NCBI GenBank assembly: GCA_021234155.1 | Contig: JAJEKV010000072.1 | Span: 1,404,526-1,468,525 of the forward strand | Origin: Isoetes taiwanensis | Taxonomy: Eukaryota; Streptophyta; Lycopodiopsida; Isoetales; Isoetaceae | Direction: 5' to 3' | Length of the DNA stretch: 64,000 nt | Shown: piece by piece, positions 23,720 through 35,996 of the stretch | Position numbering within the stretch: position 1 is the first letter of the stretch | How the letters are laid out: each line of letters starts with the position of its first letter | Position numbers and translations under genes: made by a program | Notes under the pieces: model-generated | What the model saw: the letters and a program-made list of their open reading frames with translations, nothing else | What the model was told of the DNA's origin: nothing | Databases searched by the model: none

Positions 23720-24376
23720 TCCTATCACAGCGGAAGCAATAATCAATACATCATACTACCTCGAAGGGTAGATCATCCACATATCCATAACTGCAAAGAA
23801 GATAATCATATGCCATAAAACATGAGAGCTCCTACCCATGGCTAAGGAGGTCGACTGACTGGATAGGCCTCAAGATAGAGCAGACCGAGTCATAACAATG
23901 GCGGGGCTGGCTATAGACAATGGCTAGGGTTGACCACTCCATCCGCCCCTCCTGTGCATACTTTGTAGAATGGGCTAGATCGGGCTCTGGCATGACTCTA
24001 GCCTTCCGGATACGCAATCCCATGGTATCACCCATCGGGACTACTCCAGGTTGCATCTCCCGGTCTGGCCGAGGAGGAAGGGTTGCATCTCCCTTCCTGG
24101 GGTCTAGAGGTTCCACGGGCGGCTAGAGAATCGTGGCGATACATGATTCGTCCCCGACTTAACCTCCCAAAACAAGAGCCAAGCCAACACTTGCAACTCT
24201 TGAGAGGCAAGGCGACACCATTGCCCCAGGAGGTGTCGGACCCATGTCCGGCCCGCACAAAGTGACCGACCATAAGCCTAGCTCACTATGGGATCCCCAG
24301 TAGCCACGCTCAGCAGGGATCCTCCCTCCGTATTGCCTCTAGCCCCGTTGTGTAGTCTTTGAGTCACATCCCATAG
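23720..24376 (-). repeat. Left LTR of X, part 2 of 3
   Basis: It continues the LTR after element Y (TCCTATCACAGCGGAAGC) and matches about 46052-46735 of the right LTR with small indels. It ends at CCATAG, where element Z begins. The first five bases are the right copy of the Y target duplication. Confidence 0.88.
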
Positions 24377-24395
24377 ACCCCCAATTTGGTCCACG
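24377..24395 (+). repeat. Left terminal inverted repeat of Z
   Basis: ACCCCCAATTTGGTCCACG. A second copy of its core (CCCCAATTTGGTCCACC) follows at about 24444, and the motif GTTGTTTTTAGTTGTATGG occurs at least twice between 24400 and 24510. Confidence 0.6.
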
Positions 24396-24516
24396 CAGTT
24401 GTTTTTAGTTGTATGGAAGTGTTGTTTTTATGCCATACCCGACCCCAATTTGGTCCACCGGTTGTTTTTAGTTGTATGGTTTTTCCCAGTTGTTTTTAGT
24501 TGTATGGAAGTGTTTT

Positions 24517-24570
24517 TTAGTTGGGTTCCGTGGACGTTAAAAATTTTTCCTTCCTTCCTTCCTTCCTTTA
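24517..24570 (+). other. Short fragment ending in (TTCC)n, LINE-tail-like
   Basis: GGGTTCCGTGGACGTTAAAA is followed by TTTTT and five TTCC units. Practically the same sequence sits at 35837-35884, and the LINE at 58.5 kb ends in GTTAAAATAAAC plus (TTCC)n. This suggests very short 3' ends of a LINE family or of a SINE that uses it. Confidence 0.45.
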
Positions 24571-24599
24571 TGCCGAAAACAACAGCAAAATGGCCCCAA

Positions 24600-25280
24600 A
24601 AGTCCACGTGGCCCGTTTATCCGGATTTGCACAAAGAGACAGTAGTATTTTGGTAAAAATTTTCCACGGTGGTCTTTTGGCAGAAAAATCCACGCGTAGA
24701 AAAAATTGATATAGTTTTTTGTAAATTTTTGTCAACGTGTACTTTTTTTTCTTCGCTGTTTTTTTTGTAAAACCACACGTTGTTTATCTTTAAAATAGCA
24801 CGCGTAGGTTTTAATTTTACTACACCTGAAAAACTAAATTACAACACTAGAAATAAAGAACTATAAAAAAAGAACACGTAGGAAATAGAAAAATAATGTT
24901 TTCAAATGTTCTTTTTCTCAATATGGACACGTCGTTTCAAATGTTGTTTTTGCAAAATTAAGAAAACCACGCATGGCCTTTTTTTAATTTACGAAACACT
25001 ACATGTGTTATTGAAATCTAGCTATTGTTTTTACAAAATAAGGACATGTAAAAAGTAATATTATAACACGTAGCAAAAACATGAGTTTCTAATGTGGTTG
25101 TTTAACTAATGAGATATTGACACGTGGCATACTTTTAAATAAAAAAACATTATTCTAGCTAATCAAATATGGACACGTGGCATACTTTTGAAATAAAAAA
25201 AAATTTATTATTACACGTAGAAAAAACAAAGTATTGTTTCTAATATATCTTCTAACAAATCAAATGTTGACACATGGCAC
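24600..25280. repeat. Subterminal short-repeat zone of Z (ACACGTGG/ACACGTAG)
   Basis: An AT-rich stretch with about 15 scattered copies of an 8-bp motif around CACGT, for example at 24736, 24874, 24929, 25071, 25119, 25171 and 25216. Similar motifs occur at the other end (34816, 34958). Such clusters are usually transposase binding sites. No ORF is present. The stretch 25280-25600 is AT-rich and otherwise featureless. Confidence 0.45.
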
Positions 25281-25829
25281 AAATTTAAGAAGAAATTACT
25301 GTCACAATTTAAAAGCTAATATATTATGAATTTTGTAATGATATTTTTTACTGTAAAAAAAGAAAGCCTTTTTTGGGAATCGAACCCAAAGAACTCCATA
25401 AGGCAATAATATATTATGTTGTCTCCATTCTCATTTATACACACTAAGTTCTTGTGCTAAGTTCCAATGGTGCAAAAGTGGACACTTAAAACTAAACGGT
25501 GAATGCACAACGGTGTAAAGAATAAACTATGCAAAATAAACAATTAAATTTACATTCATACATATATTCACAATCCAAGAACTTTATAAATTTAACATTT
25601 AACAAATGAAACCAGAGATTACTTCCAGATCACGTTTGCAGTCCGTTTTACACTCCATTTTAGACTCCAGTGCTACAGATCAGCTTCTGCTGTGATAAAA
25701 GGCAGGTTCAGATGGCTTACACTCCAGTACCAAAGATCAGCTTCTGTTGTGATAAAAGGCAGTTTAGGGTATGGCTATTCTGGCCTCAATAAGGAAACCA
25801 CCAGAGACAAACCAAATATGCTTTTCAAT

Positions 25830-26898
25830 CTGTCAGGTCACCTTCTGCCCTCAAGATGAGCTGGTCTGGACGTGCAACCATGGTCCAATCTGCAAGGAAT
25901 ACATCACGGTATCAGACCAAGCTTGCACAGAAGTTATAACAATAAAAAGCAAGTCTCTTACAGCCATAATTGATGATTCAAATGCTGAGATCTATGATCT
26001 AGCTCGAAGGATAATATGCTTTCTTTCTTCCTTCCTCTCCAGTAAAGATATTGATGACAGATATATCGGCTACTCTGCTGTAAACTGACTAGCATAAACC
26101 CATCAAAAAACCATCTATAACAAAGAAGAAAAGCACGGAATAAACAAGACAAGGTATCTGCTCCAACAATCCTTCTGGTACAACAAGAGAGGAAAAGACT
26201 TGTGGCAGAAGCTTTCTGGCAAGACCCAATAAGAATGGCCAGCCTTCTGATGAAACAAGAATGGCAAGACTCAAGAATGATCTGTAGGAAAATCCTTAAA
26301 AAAAAAGAGCAGAATGGAACAAAATACTATGAATCTCTACCTCAGCCACGGTGGCTTTGCCAGCAGCATGTATGAAAGGACCTTCCATTGTACTCTTGCT
26401 ACTAGTCCCACAAACTAGCAAGGGAATCGCAGACACCTTGGGCTCACCAGGCTTCTGCACAAAACAAGAAGAACAAAGTAAAAGATAAGAAACAAAATCG
26501 GTTCTGCATTCTCTTACTTTTGAAGCTTGTCTGATCAGAAAACCTCTTACTATGGCAATGACGGATATGAAATATCTTACTGTGGCAGAAAACCTCTTAT
26601 GTGGCAAGAAACCTCTTACTGTGGCGCCAAAGATGAAAGCTAAGAGGGCTTAAGGCGGCCAATGCCCCAGCCTTTGCAGCTGCCGAGACGCCATAGCTGG
26701 CGCTTCAGAGGAAGAATCCAGATTAGGGACTGCGAAATGATGAAAGGTGTGTTTGAAAGGTGTGTTTAGAGGATCAGATTTGGGGTGGATAGACGAAAAG
26801 AGAGGTTGTGCCACTACCGGATTTGCCATCGCCGTGGCAAAGGGAGGGAAAGAAAAAAAAGGGGGGAGGGAGATGCCGTTAATGAAGGAGCCAATCAC
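25830..26898 (-). other. Possible captured host-gene exons inside Z
   Basis: On the minus strand, 26898-26650 encodes a Ser/Pro/His-rich N-terminus (MANPVVAQPLFSSIHPKSDP at about 26829) that resembles a plastid transit peptide. Near 26458 a pyrimidine-rich tract ending in GCAG is followed by the open stretch KPGEPKVSAIPLLVCGTSSK and then by GAG|GTAGAG, a possible splice donor at about 26339. A further GCAG acceptor-like site lies near 25890. I do not recognise the protein. The open stretches may be chance. The rest of 25600-27550, including a direct repeat of about 45 bp at 25665 and 25720, holds nothing else I can name. Confidence 0.35.
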
Positions 26899-27550
26899 GT
26901 TAAAGGACTCGGATCACAATCTCTCACGTTGATCTCTTTGCAAATCTCCACCGTTCATTCTAAGAGCCAAAAACATTACAGAGATCAGGATTTTGCTATT
27001 TATCTTGGCCGTTGAATACAATAGTATAGTATTATTTCATTTTTTACGCGTGGCAAAAGCATTATTTTAATTTTCAGCATATATAATGTTCACGACAAAC
27101 GTGCTCAGATTATCGGGTGTTACCCTAGCGGGAGTTAGAGCATTATTTTGACTCGTTGGCTAGAAGCATTATAGGTGCTTGTGATAGTGTTTGAAAAATA
27201 GAACTTTTGGGTTAGATAGCTTTGCCCAGTTGTTGTGGTCAGGCGTTAAGTGGTCCTGCCTTGGCTTAAATCTATTCAATTTGATTAGCCACAAAGGGGA
27301 GTTGTTTATCTCTATGGAATTTGATTGCCCAAGTACTAGGTCACTCCAAAATTATAACCTTGAGCTTATGGAAAGGGCGAGATTGTGGTTCTCTAGTAGT
27401 TGGGCATAGATTAGACATATGTTGGGCAAAAATGTTGGCGCCAGACGTTAAACAAACTGCTTCATATGTTAGCAGACCTTGATTATGCATGTTTGTAGAT
27501 AAATATTAACAACTTAAATTTGAATGCTAATTTAGAGTTCATATTAACTC

Positions 27551-27785
27551 AAACATGCCACGCGGGCTCCAACATGCCACCTAGGCTCCAACATGCCAAG
27601 GTGGCTCAAACATGCCACGTGGACTCCAACATGCCACATGGGCTCCAACATGTCATGGTGGCTCAAACATGCCACCTAGGCTCAAACATGCCAAGGTGGC
27701 TCCAACATGCCACCTAGGCTCCAACATGCCAAGGTGGCTCACGCATGCCACCTAGGCTCAAGCATGCCACTTAGGCACTCCAAGT
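27551..27785 (+). repeat. 19-bp minisatellite, left block
   Basis: About 12 monomers, read as CATGCCACCTAGGCTCCAA and CATGCCAAGGTGGCTCAAA. This is the reverse complement of the long array on the right, so this block belongs to the left arm of the palindrome. Confidence 0.88.
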
Positions 27786-27944
27786 GGTGACATCGCATGC
27801 CAAGTAAGCAAGGCCAAGCTTTGACTAGGCCAAAAATGAATAGGTGTCCATCTTTGGTCTTTTCATTGGGTGATGTTGGCAAATTTTGGGTGACATGGCT
27901 AGGTGGTGGTGACGTGGACATGATGACTAGGACTTTATGCATGT

Positions 27945-29368
27945 TTTGCAACGAAAGAAACACGAACCCTCTACATGGCAGTATTCTGCTGCCACCTCTT
28001 AGGCCAATTAACTACGAACGTGTTGGACATGAGCTACTTTGGTGCTTCTTGGAGAAAGGATGGTCTTCTGCCCATGAAACTTGGTCTCCAGGGTAATGTC
28101 GACGTTTTGAGTCCATTGGCAGAGTCAGTTCACAGTTCCGGAGTTGGAGATTGCCCGTCCATGGCTAGGGGCCTTCAAGAGAGGACCTTTGAGGCAAATT
28201 GCTTCCGGAAGGTTTTAAGGATCCGTCTTCTGGTGTCAACACCCTCCCTCTACCTGATGACATTGTGCAAGATCCTGGTCGAATCTGACTAGGATATGGC
28301 CTCCGAAACGTAAACCTTGTGTGTTGCAAGATTATTGAAGGGTTTACATTATGAAGGTTGAGTTTTAGTCGGTTGCACTTGGGACATGGTCGAGAAGCTG
28401 CAGTTGAAAACACGAAGCATTAGGAACTGACGGAATGGGGTTTGGATTTATCCTCCTCCGAGTGTGGCAATTAGAAGTCAAGAGCGCCTTTTGCAGTAGC
28501 AAAATTGTTTGGGATCATTCGGGATGGCCAATAGATCCAAACTCTGTCATTTCAGTTGCCAAGGCTCCACATGCATGTTTAGAAAAGCTGCACCTAGTTA
28601 TCCAAGAAAACGACCATGTTTTGGTATCCGAAATGTAAACCCTGTGTGTTGCTAGGTTATTGTAGGGTTTACGTTTCGGAGGCCAAAACGTGGTCTTTTT
28701 CATGGATAACTAGGTGCATCTTTTCTAAATATGTATGCGGAGCCATAGCAACTGAAATAACAGAGTTTGGATCTATTGGCCATCCCGAATGATCCCAAAT
28801 AATTTTGCTACTGCAAAAAGCGCTCTTGACTTTTAATTGCCACACTGGGAGGAGGATAAATCCAAATTCCATTCTGTCATTTCCTATTGCTTCACATTTT
28901 CAACTGCAACTTCTCAACCATGTCCCAAGTGCAACCAACTAAAACTCGACCTCCATAACGTAAACCCTTCAATAACCTAGCAACACACAAGGTTTACGTT
29001 TTGGAGGCCATACCCTAGTCAGATTCGACCAGGATCTTGTATAATGTCATCAGGTAGAGGGAGGGTGTTGACGACAGAAGATGGACCCTTAAAATCTTCT
29101 GGAAGCAGTTCGCCCCAAAAATCCTCTCCGAAAGGCTCCTGGCCACGGACGAGCAACTCTCCCACTCCGGAACTGTGAACTGACTCTGCCAATGGACTCA
29201 AAATGTTGACATTACCCTAGGGACCAAGTTTCGTGGGCAGAAGACCACCCCTTCTCAAAGAAGCGCCAAAGTAGCTCATGTCCAACACGTTCGTAGTCAA
29301 TTGGCCCAAGAGGTGGTTGTGGAATACTGCCATGTAGAGGGTTCGTGTTCCTTTCGTTGCAAAAAATC
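27945..29368. repeat. Large palindrome in Z (arms 27945-28641 and 28676-29368)
   Basis: The two arms are near-identical reverse complements, about 690 bp each, separated by about 35 bp; the outer flanks are minisatellite blocks in opposite orientation. A motif of about 60 bp, itself an inverted repeat (AACGTAAACC ... GGGTTTACGTT), occurs at the centre (about 28626-28685) and once in each arm (about 28296-28355 and 28948-29008). Both arms keep open frames with the peptides FCNERNTNPLHGSI, YERVGHELLW, EKGWSSAHETWS and SSKIVWDHSGWPIDPNS (or its near copy). No protein family is recognised. Confidence 0.85.
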
Positions 29369-29384
29369 CCCTGGGGTTTGAGCC

Positions 29385-32300
29385 ACCTTGGCATGTTTGA
29401 GCCACCTTGGCATGTTGGAGCCCAGGTGGCATGTAACATGTTGGAGCCCGCATGGCATGTTTGAGCCACCTTGGCATGTTGGAGCCCACATGGCATGTTG
29501 GAGTCCACGTGGCATGTTTGAGCCACCTTGGCATGTTGGAGCCTAGGTGGCATGTCGGAGCCCACGTGGCATGTTGGAGCCTAGGTGGCATGTTGGAGAC
29601 CATGTGGCATGTTTGAGCCACCTTGGCATGTTTGAGCCGAGTGGTATGTTTGAGCCACCTTGGCATGTTGGAGCCTAGGTGGCATGTTTGAGCCACCTTG
29701 GCATGTTTGAGCCTAGGTGGCATGTTGGTGCCTAGGTGACATGTTTGAGCCACCTTGGCATGTTGGAGCCTAAGTGGCATGTAACATGTTGATGCCCGCA
29801 TGGCATGTTTGAGCCACCTTGGCATGTTGGAGCCCACGTGGCATGTTGGAGTCCACGTGGCATGTTTGAGCCACCTTGGAGCCTAGATGGCATGTTGGAG
29901 CCACCTTGGCATGTTTGAGCCTAGGTGGCATGTTTGAGCCACCTTGTCATGTTGGAGCCCACATGGCATGTTGGAGCATCCTAGGTGGCATGTTGGAGCC
30001 ACCTTGGCATGTTGGAGCCCACGTGGCATTATGGAGTCCACGTGGCATGTTTGACCCACCTTGGCACGTTGGAGCCTATGTGGCATGTTGGAGCCGGCAT
30101 GGCATGTTTGAGCCATCTTGGCATGTTGAAGCCTAGGTGACATGTTGGAGCCCACGTGGCATTATGGAGTCCACGTGGCATGTTTGAGCCACCTTGGCAT
30201 GTTGGAGCCTAGGTGGCATGTTTGAGCCACCTGGCATGTTTGAGCCTAGGTGGCATGTTGGAGACACCCTGGCATGTTGGAGCCCACGTGGCATGTTTGA
30301 GCCACCTTGGCATGTTTGAGCCTAGGTGGCATGTTTGAGCCTAGGTGGCATGTTGGAGCTTAGGTGGCATGTTTGAGCCACCTTGGCATGTTGGAGCCTA
30401 GGTGACATGTTTGAGCCACCTTGGCATGTTATTGGAGCCTAGGTGGCATGTTGGAGCCCGCTTGGCATGTTTGAGCCATCTTGGCTTGTTTGCGCCACCT
30501 TGGCATGTTTGAGCCAAGGTGGCATGTTGGAGCCTACGTGGCATGTTGTGAGCCACCTTAGCATGTTTGAGCCTAGGTGGCATGTTGGAGCCTAGGTGGC
30601 ATGTTTGAGCCACCTTGGCATGTTTGAGCCATGTGGCCTTTTTTAGCCACCTTGGCATGTTTGTACCTAGGTGGCATGTTGGAGCCTAGGTGGCATGTTG
30701 GAGCCTATGTGGCATGTTGGAGCCCGCGTGGCATGTTTGAAACATCTTGGCTTGTTTGCGCCACCTTGGCATGTTGGAGCCTAGGTGGCATGTTGGAGCC
30801 CGCGTGGCATGTTTGACCCACCTTGGCATGTTGAAGACTAGGTGGCATGTTTTGCCACCTTGGCATGTTGGAGCCCACGTGGCATCATGGGGTCCACGTG
30901 GCATGTTTGAGCCACCTTGGCATGTTGGAGCCTAGGTGGCATGTTTGAGCCACCTTGGCATGTTATTGGAGCCTAGGTGGCATGTTGGAGCCCGCTTGGC
31001 ATGTTTGAGCCATCTTGGCTTGTTTGCGCCACCTTGGCATGTTTGAGCCAAGGTGGCATGTTGGAGCCTATGTGGCATGTTGTGAGCCACCTTAGCATGT
31101 TTGAGCCTAGGTGGCATGTTGGAGCCTAGGTGGCATGTTTGAGCCACCTACGTGGCCTTTTTTAGCCACCTTGGCATGTTTGTGCCTAGGTGGCATGTTG
31201 GAGTCTAGGTGGCATGTTGGAGCCTAAGTGGCATGTTGGAGCCCGCGTGGCATGTTTGAAACATCTTGGCTTGTTTGCGCCACCTTGGCATGTTGGAGCC
31301 CGCGTCACCTTGGCATGTTGAAGACTAGGTGGCATGTTTTGCCACCTTGGCATGTTGGAGCCCACGTGGCATCATGGGGTCCACGTGGCATGTTTGAGCC
31401 ACCTTGGCATGTTGGAGCCCAGGTGGCATGTTGGAGCCTAGGTGGCATGTTTGAGCCACCTGGCATGTTTGAGCCTAGCTGGCATGTTGGAGCCTAGGTG
31501 GCATGTTGGGGCCACCCTGGCATGTTGGAGCCCACGTGGCATGTTTGAGTCACCTTGGCATGTTTGAGCCTAGGTGGCATGTTTGAGCCTAGGTGGCATG
31601 TTGGAGCTTAGGTGGCATGTTTGAGCCACCTTGGCATGTTGGAGCCTAGGTGGCATGTATGAGCCACCTTGGCATGTTATTGGAGCCTAGGTGGCATGTT
31701 GGAGCCCGCGTGGCATGTTTGAGCCATCTTGGCTTGTTTGCGCCACCTTGGCATGTTTGAGCCAAGGTGGCATGTTGGCCTTGGTATGTTGGAGCCTACG
31801 TGGCATGTTGTGAGCCACCTTAGCATGTTTGAGCCTAGGTGGCATGTTGGAGCCTAGGTGGCATGTTTGAGCCACGTGGCCTTTTTTAGCCACCTTGGCA
31901 TGTTTGAGCCTAGGTGGCATGTTGGAGCCTAGGTGGCATGTTTGAGCCACCTTGCCATGTCAGAGCCACCTTGGCATGTTGGAGCCTAGGTGGCATGTTT
32001 GAGCCACCTTGGCATGTTGGAGCCTAGGTGGCATGTTGGAAACACCTTGGCATGTTTGAGCCACCTTGGCAAGATTGAGCTTATGTGGCATGTTGGAGCC
32101 CAGGGTGGCATGTTGAGCCCTGGGTGGCATGTTGGAGCCTAAGATGGCATGTTTGAGCCATCTTGGCATGTTGGAGCCTAGGTGGCATGTTGGAGCCACC
32201 TTGGCATGTTCGACCCACCTTGGCATGTTTGAGCCTAGGTGGCATGTTGGAGCCCACGTGGCATATTTGAGCCACCTTGGCATGTTTTAGCCTAGGTGGC

Positions 32301-33900
32301 ATGTTTTAGCCACCTTGGCATGTTGGAGCCCACATGGCATGTTTGAGCCACCTTGGCATGTTGGAGCCTATGTGGCATGTTGGACTCTAGGTGGCATGTT
32401 TTGAGCCACCTTAGCATGTTAGAGCCTAGGTGGCATATTGGAGCCTATGTGGCATGTTCGAGCCACCTTGGCATATCAGAGCCTAGGTGGCAGGTTTGAG
32501 CCCATGGCATGTTTCAGCCATCTTGGCATGTTGGAGCCTAGGTGGCATGTTGGGGGTTAGGTGGTATATTGGAGTCTAGGTGGCATGTTGGATTTCATGT
32601 GGCATGTTAGAGCCTAGGTGGCATGTTGGAGCTCGAGGTGGCATGCCTGAGCCACCTTGGCATGTTGGAGCCCACATGGCATGTTTGAGCCACCTTGGCA
32701 TGTTTGAGCCTAGCTGGCATGTTTGAGCCTAGCTAGGTGGCATGTTGGAGCTTAGGTGGCATGTTTGAGCCACCTTGACATGTTGGAGCCTAGGTGGCAT
32801 GTTTGAGCCACCTTGGCATGTTATTGGAGCCTAGGTGGCATGTTGGAGCCCGCGTGGCATGTTTCAGCCACCTTGGCATATTTGAGCATGTTGGAGACAC
32901 GGTGATATGTTGGAGCCACCTTGGCATGTTGAAGCCTCGATGGCATGTTGGAGCCCACGTGGCATGTTTGAGCCTAGGTGGCATGTTGGAGTCCACGTGG
33001 CATGTTTGAGCCACCTTGGCATGTTTGAGCCCATGTGAGACGTTTGAGCCACTTTGGCATGCTGGAACCTAGGTGGCATGTTGGAGCCCGCATGGCATGT
33101 TTGAGCCACCTTGGCATATTTGAGCCTAGGTGGCATGCTTGAGCCACCTTGGCATGTTTGAGCCACCTTGGCATGTTGGAGCCTAGATGGCACGTTGGAG
33201 CCCGCGTGGCATGTTTGAGCCACCTTGGCATGTTGGAGCCTAGGTGAGCCCACGTGGCATGTTTGAGCCTAGGTGGCATGCTGGATCCTAGGTGTCATGT
33301 TTGAGCACCTTGGCATGTTGGAGCCTAGGTGGCATGTTGGAGCCCGCGTGGCATGTTTGGGCCACCTTGGCAAGTTGGAGCCTAGGTGGCATGTTGTAGC
33401 CCGCGTGGCATGTTTGAGCATGTTGGAGCCTAGGTGGCAAGTTTGAGCCACCTTGTCATGTTGGAGCCTAGGTGGCATGTTGGAGCCACCTTGGCATGTT
33501 TGAGCCTAGCCACCTTGGCATGTTGGAGCCCACGTGGCATGTTTGAGCCACCTTGACATGTTGGAGCCTAGGTGGCATGTTGTAGCCCATGTGGCATGTT
33601 TGAGCCACCTTGGCATGTTAGAGCCTAGGTGGATTGTTAGAGCCTAGGTAGCATATTAGAGCCATGGTGGCATGTTGGATAGGTGGCATGTTGGAGCCTA
33701 GGGGGCATGTTGTGAGCCACCTTGGCATGTTGGAGCCTAGATGGCATGGTGGAGCCCACGTGGCATGTTTGCGCCAACTTGGCATGTTGGAGCCACCTTG
33801 GTGCATGTTTGAGCCACCTTGGCATTTTTGAGCCACCTTGGTGGCATGTTTGAGCCACCTTGCATGTTTGAGCCTAGGTGGCATGTTTGAGCCAAGTGGA
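29385..33900 (+). repeat. 19-bp minisatellite, main array, over 200 monomers
   Basis: Two alternating monomer types, CATGTTGGAGCCTAGGTGG and CATGTTTGAGCCACCTTGG, with variants GGAGCCCACGTGG and GGAGCCCGCGTGG. Higher-order duplication is visible: about 30400-30720, 30930-31230 and 31660-31950 are closely related blocks. Because 19 is not a multiple of three, three monomers make a 57-bp frame unit, which leaves long open frames on both strands encoding 19-residue repeats. I treat these frames as by-products. The section 33900-34250 after the array has no feature I can assign. Confidence 0.93.
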
Positions 33901-34244
33901 CAAAAAATTTGGCCATTCCACATCCCTATGCCAGAAAAAGGTATGTACACTTAAATGATGATATCTTGAGTGTTTCTTAACGTTTCTGGATGATATTTGA
34001 AATAGCTATCAGGGAAAACATGTAAGAACGTGTGGAAAGAATTTTGGCTTGATTTAGAACTAAGGTGATGGAGAGAAATTGGATATATTTTTCTCTCAAT
34101 GAACTGTAAGAAAGAACCAACAAACAATTTTTTGAATCCTGATTTCTATAAAGTTTTTGTTGTGTGGTTTCAACTCCTGCAAGTCTGAATGGGACCTGAG
34201 ATTATGTGCATATCCTCAAAAAATGGATTCGAGGTATAAAAGAG

Positions 34245-34396
<152 letters not shown>

Positions 34397-34706
34397 ACTG
34401 GATCTGATAGACTTGTTGGTCCCCATGGATGTTAAGGTTAAATTCAGTTCAATTCAATTTTGGGATCTTCGTAATGCCTTTGCATTCTAGTTTTCTATAA
34501 GCATGAGGGGTAGAGGGAAAATAGATGAGATATTGCATTTTTACACATGGCACGTAATGACAACATGAATACTATATGGGGTGTCATATGGATGGGAGCA
34601 GTGCAATGATTGTATAATGATGCTTATAAAATTGGCTATAAAGAACCTTAAAATATCACACCCCTTTAGAGAACCATACATCCTTTAGAAAAAACCTTCT
34701 TAAAAA

Positions 34707-34995
34707 CTATACTTATAAACCGCACCTCCAAATACTACACCTCCTTAGAAACATCACCACCTCAAAAGAAAGAACCACAGTTCCTTTAACAAAAAACATA
34801 CCTCCTTAAAAAACCACACGTCCTAAAAGCAAAGACCACAGCTCCTTAAAAAAAAACTACACTTACTTATAAACCACACCTCCAAAAACTACACCTCCTT
34901 AAAAACACCACTACCTCAATCAAAAAAACTACAGTTCTTTTAAAAAACCACACGTCCTAAAAAAACAAAAACCACAGCTCCTTAAAAAAATAACA
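34707..34995. repeat. A-rich tandem duplication, about 145-bp unit, near the right end of Z
   Basis: Two copies (from about 34707 and 34856) of an A/C-rich unit containing CACACCTCC, CCACAGTTC, CCACACGTCC and CCACAGCTCC. They are likely part of the subterminal structure of Z. The right TIR follows at 35121-35140. Confidence 0.75.
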
Positions 34996-35120
34996 GTGGA
35001 CGTTCCTTGTCCACTTAAAAAACAACATCGTTAGTTCGTAAAACCACACCTCCACATGTAGGTTTTTTTTAAATCTCTGAATAAAGAACATGTGGACCTA
35101 AGAAAACTATACTTTTCAAC

Positions 35121-35140
35121 AGTGGACCAAAACGCGGGGT
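35121..35140 (-). repeat. Right terminal inverted repeat of Z
   Basis: Read on the minus strand it is ACCCCGCGTTTTGGTCCACT. It shares ACCCC and TTTGGTCCAC with the left end; the three or four bases between them differ. Confidence 0.6.
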
Positions 35141-35983
35141 GAGTGTGATAGCTCGGTGGGTTCCTATGCACAGGCCGCAAAATAATAGGAACTAAAGGGT
35201 CTAACTAGGAGCATTACTAAGAAAGGCTACTAGGTCTCTACCTCCCTTCCCAATACAAGAGGAGCAAACATGATCAATCATCATCACATCTCATCATATC
35301 ATGGTAAACATCATAAGAACATCTTAACCTAATCATACATATCTAACTTACAGTTAGGGTTCCTTGATTAGGGTACAAGATGTTCAACACGAGTTCTAGG
35401 ATGGCTCTACTCTAGATACAACATACAGACCCATCTGGAGTGCTAACTTCCAGATGAACTACTATGAACTCTACTCCACCTACCTGCTCCAGAAGCACTC
35501 CCTCCTAGTCCTGGCGTTGACGTGGTCGAAGCCGTGCTCCCTCCAAGATCGTGCACACACTTCGGGGGCTGCCACACCAGGCTATGCTACGACGAATGAT
35601 GCTCGAAACGGGGTTTCGAGCGAGTAGATGAGTGTTCAGGTGTTAGGGTCAGGGAAAGAGGTCTAGGGTTAGGGTTTGGGTCAATATAGGTTAGGGTCCA
35701 CATGGGATGCCACGTGGCACCAATGGGGTAGGGTCGTGTGGCGGTTTGCCCAATAGGATAAGGCCATGTGGAAATGGGCCTTATCCTAAGGTTATCTAAG
35801 TTAAGCATTTAACTTAGATGTGCACCCCCCATAACCCGATTGGGTTCCGTGGACGTTAAAAATTTCTTCCTTCCTTCCTTCCTTACCACTTTCTAAGGTA
35901 TACAAGGCTACAAAGGTAGATTTGTATAGTGACGGATCCAGAAATATACCTATCTATGGCGTATATTCCCCTGGAACGTCACA
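35141..35983 (-). repeat. Left LTR of X, part 3 of 3
   Basis: It matches 46731-47523 of the right LTR from ATAGCTCGGTGGG to CGTCACA. It carries an extra ~55-bp insert at 35829-35884 that the right LTR lacks. It is closely similar otherwise, which points to a fairly recent insertion of X. Confidence 0.9.
35829..35884 (+). other. Short insert ending in (TTCC)n within the X LTR
   Basis: The right LTR reads GTGCACCCCTTACCAC. The left LTR has about 55 extra bases between CACCCC and TTACCAC, ending TTAAAAATTTC plus four or five TTCC units. It is the same short sequence as at 24517-24570. Confidence 0.6.
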
Positions 35984-35996
35984 TTCTTCCCCCCTT
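35984..35996 (-). other. Polypurine tract of X
   Basis: On the minus strand AAGGGGGGAAGAA lies directly before the LTR. The stretch 35997-36880 between it and the chromodomain has no supported coding frame and is taken as 3' untranslated sequence. Confidence 0.85.

Noticed and set aside
25372-25398. GGTTCGATTCC on the minus strand, a tRNA B-box-like sequence
   Set aside because: No A box or cloverleaf could be found upstream. The similar GGGTTCAATTCCCGG at 59468-59482 lies at the end of a copia relic. Both may be chance.
29217-33478. Long open frames encoding Cys/His/Trp-rich 19-residue repeats (for example TCHLGSNMPRWLKHA)
   Set aside because: They follow from a 19-bp monomer free of stops in several frames on both strands; different frames are open in different blocks and no start or family feature is present.
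29385-33900. CRISPR-like regular array
   Set aside because: There are no unique spacers; the whole 19-bp period is repeat, and the sequence is a plant minisatellite.
35650-35690. Telomere-like AGGGTTAGGGTTTGGG
   Set aside because: Only two or three imperfect units, also present in the other X LTR at 47255-47275; it is LTR sequence, not a telomeric array.
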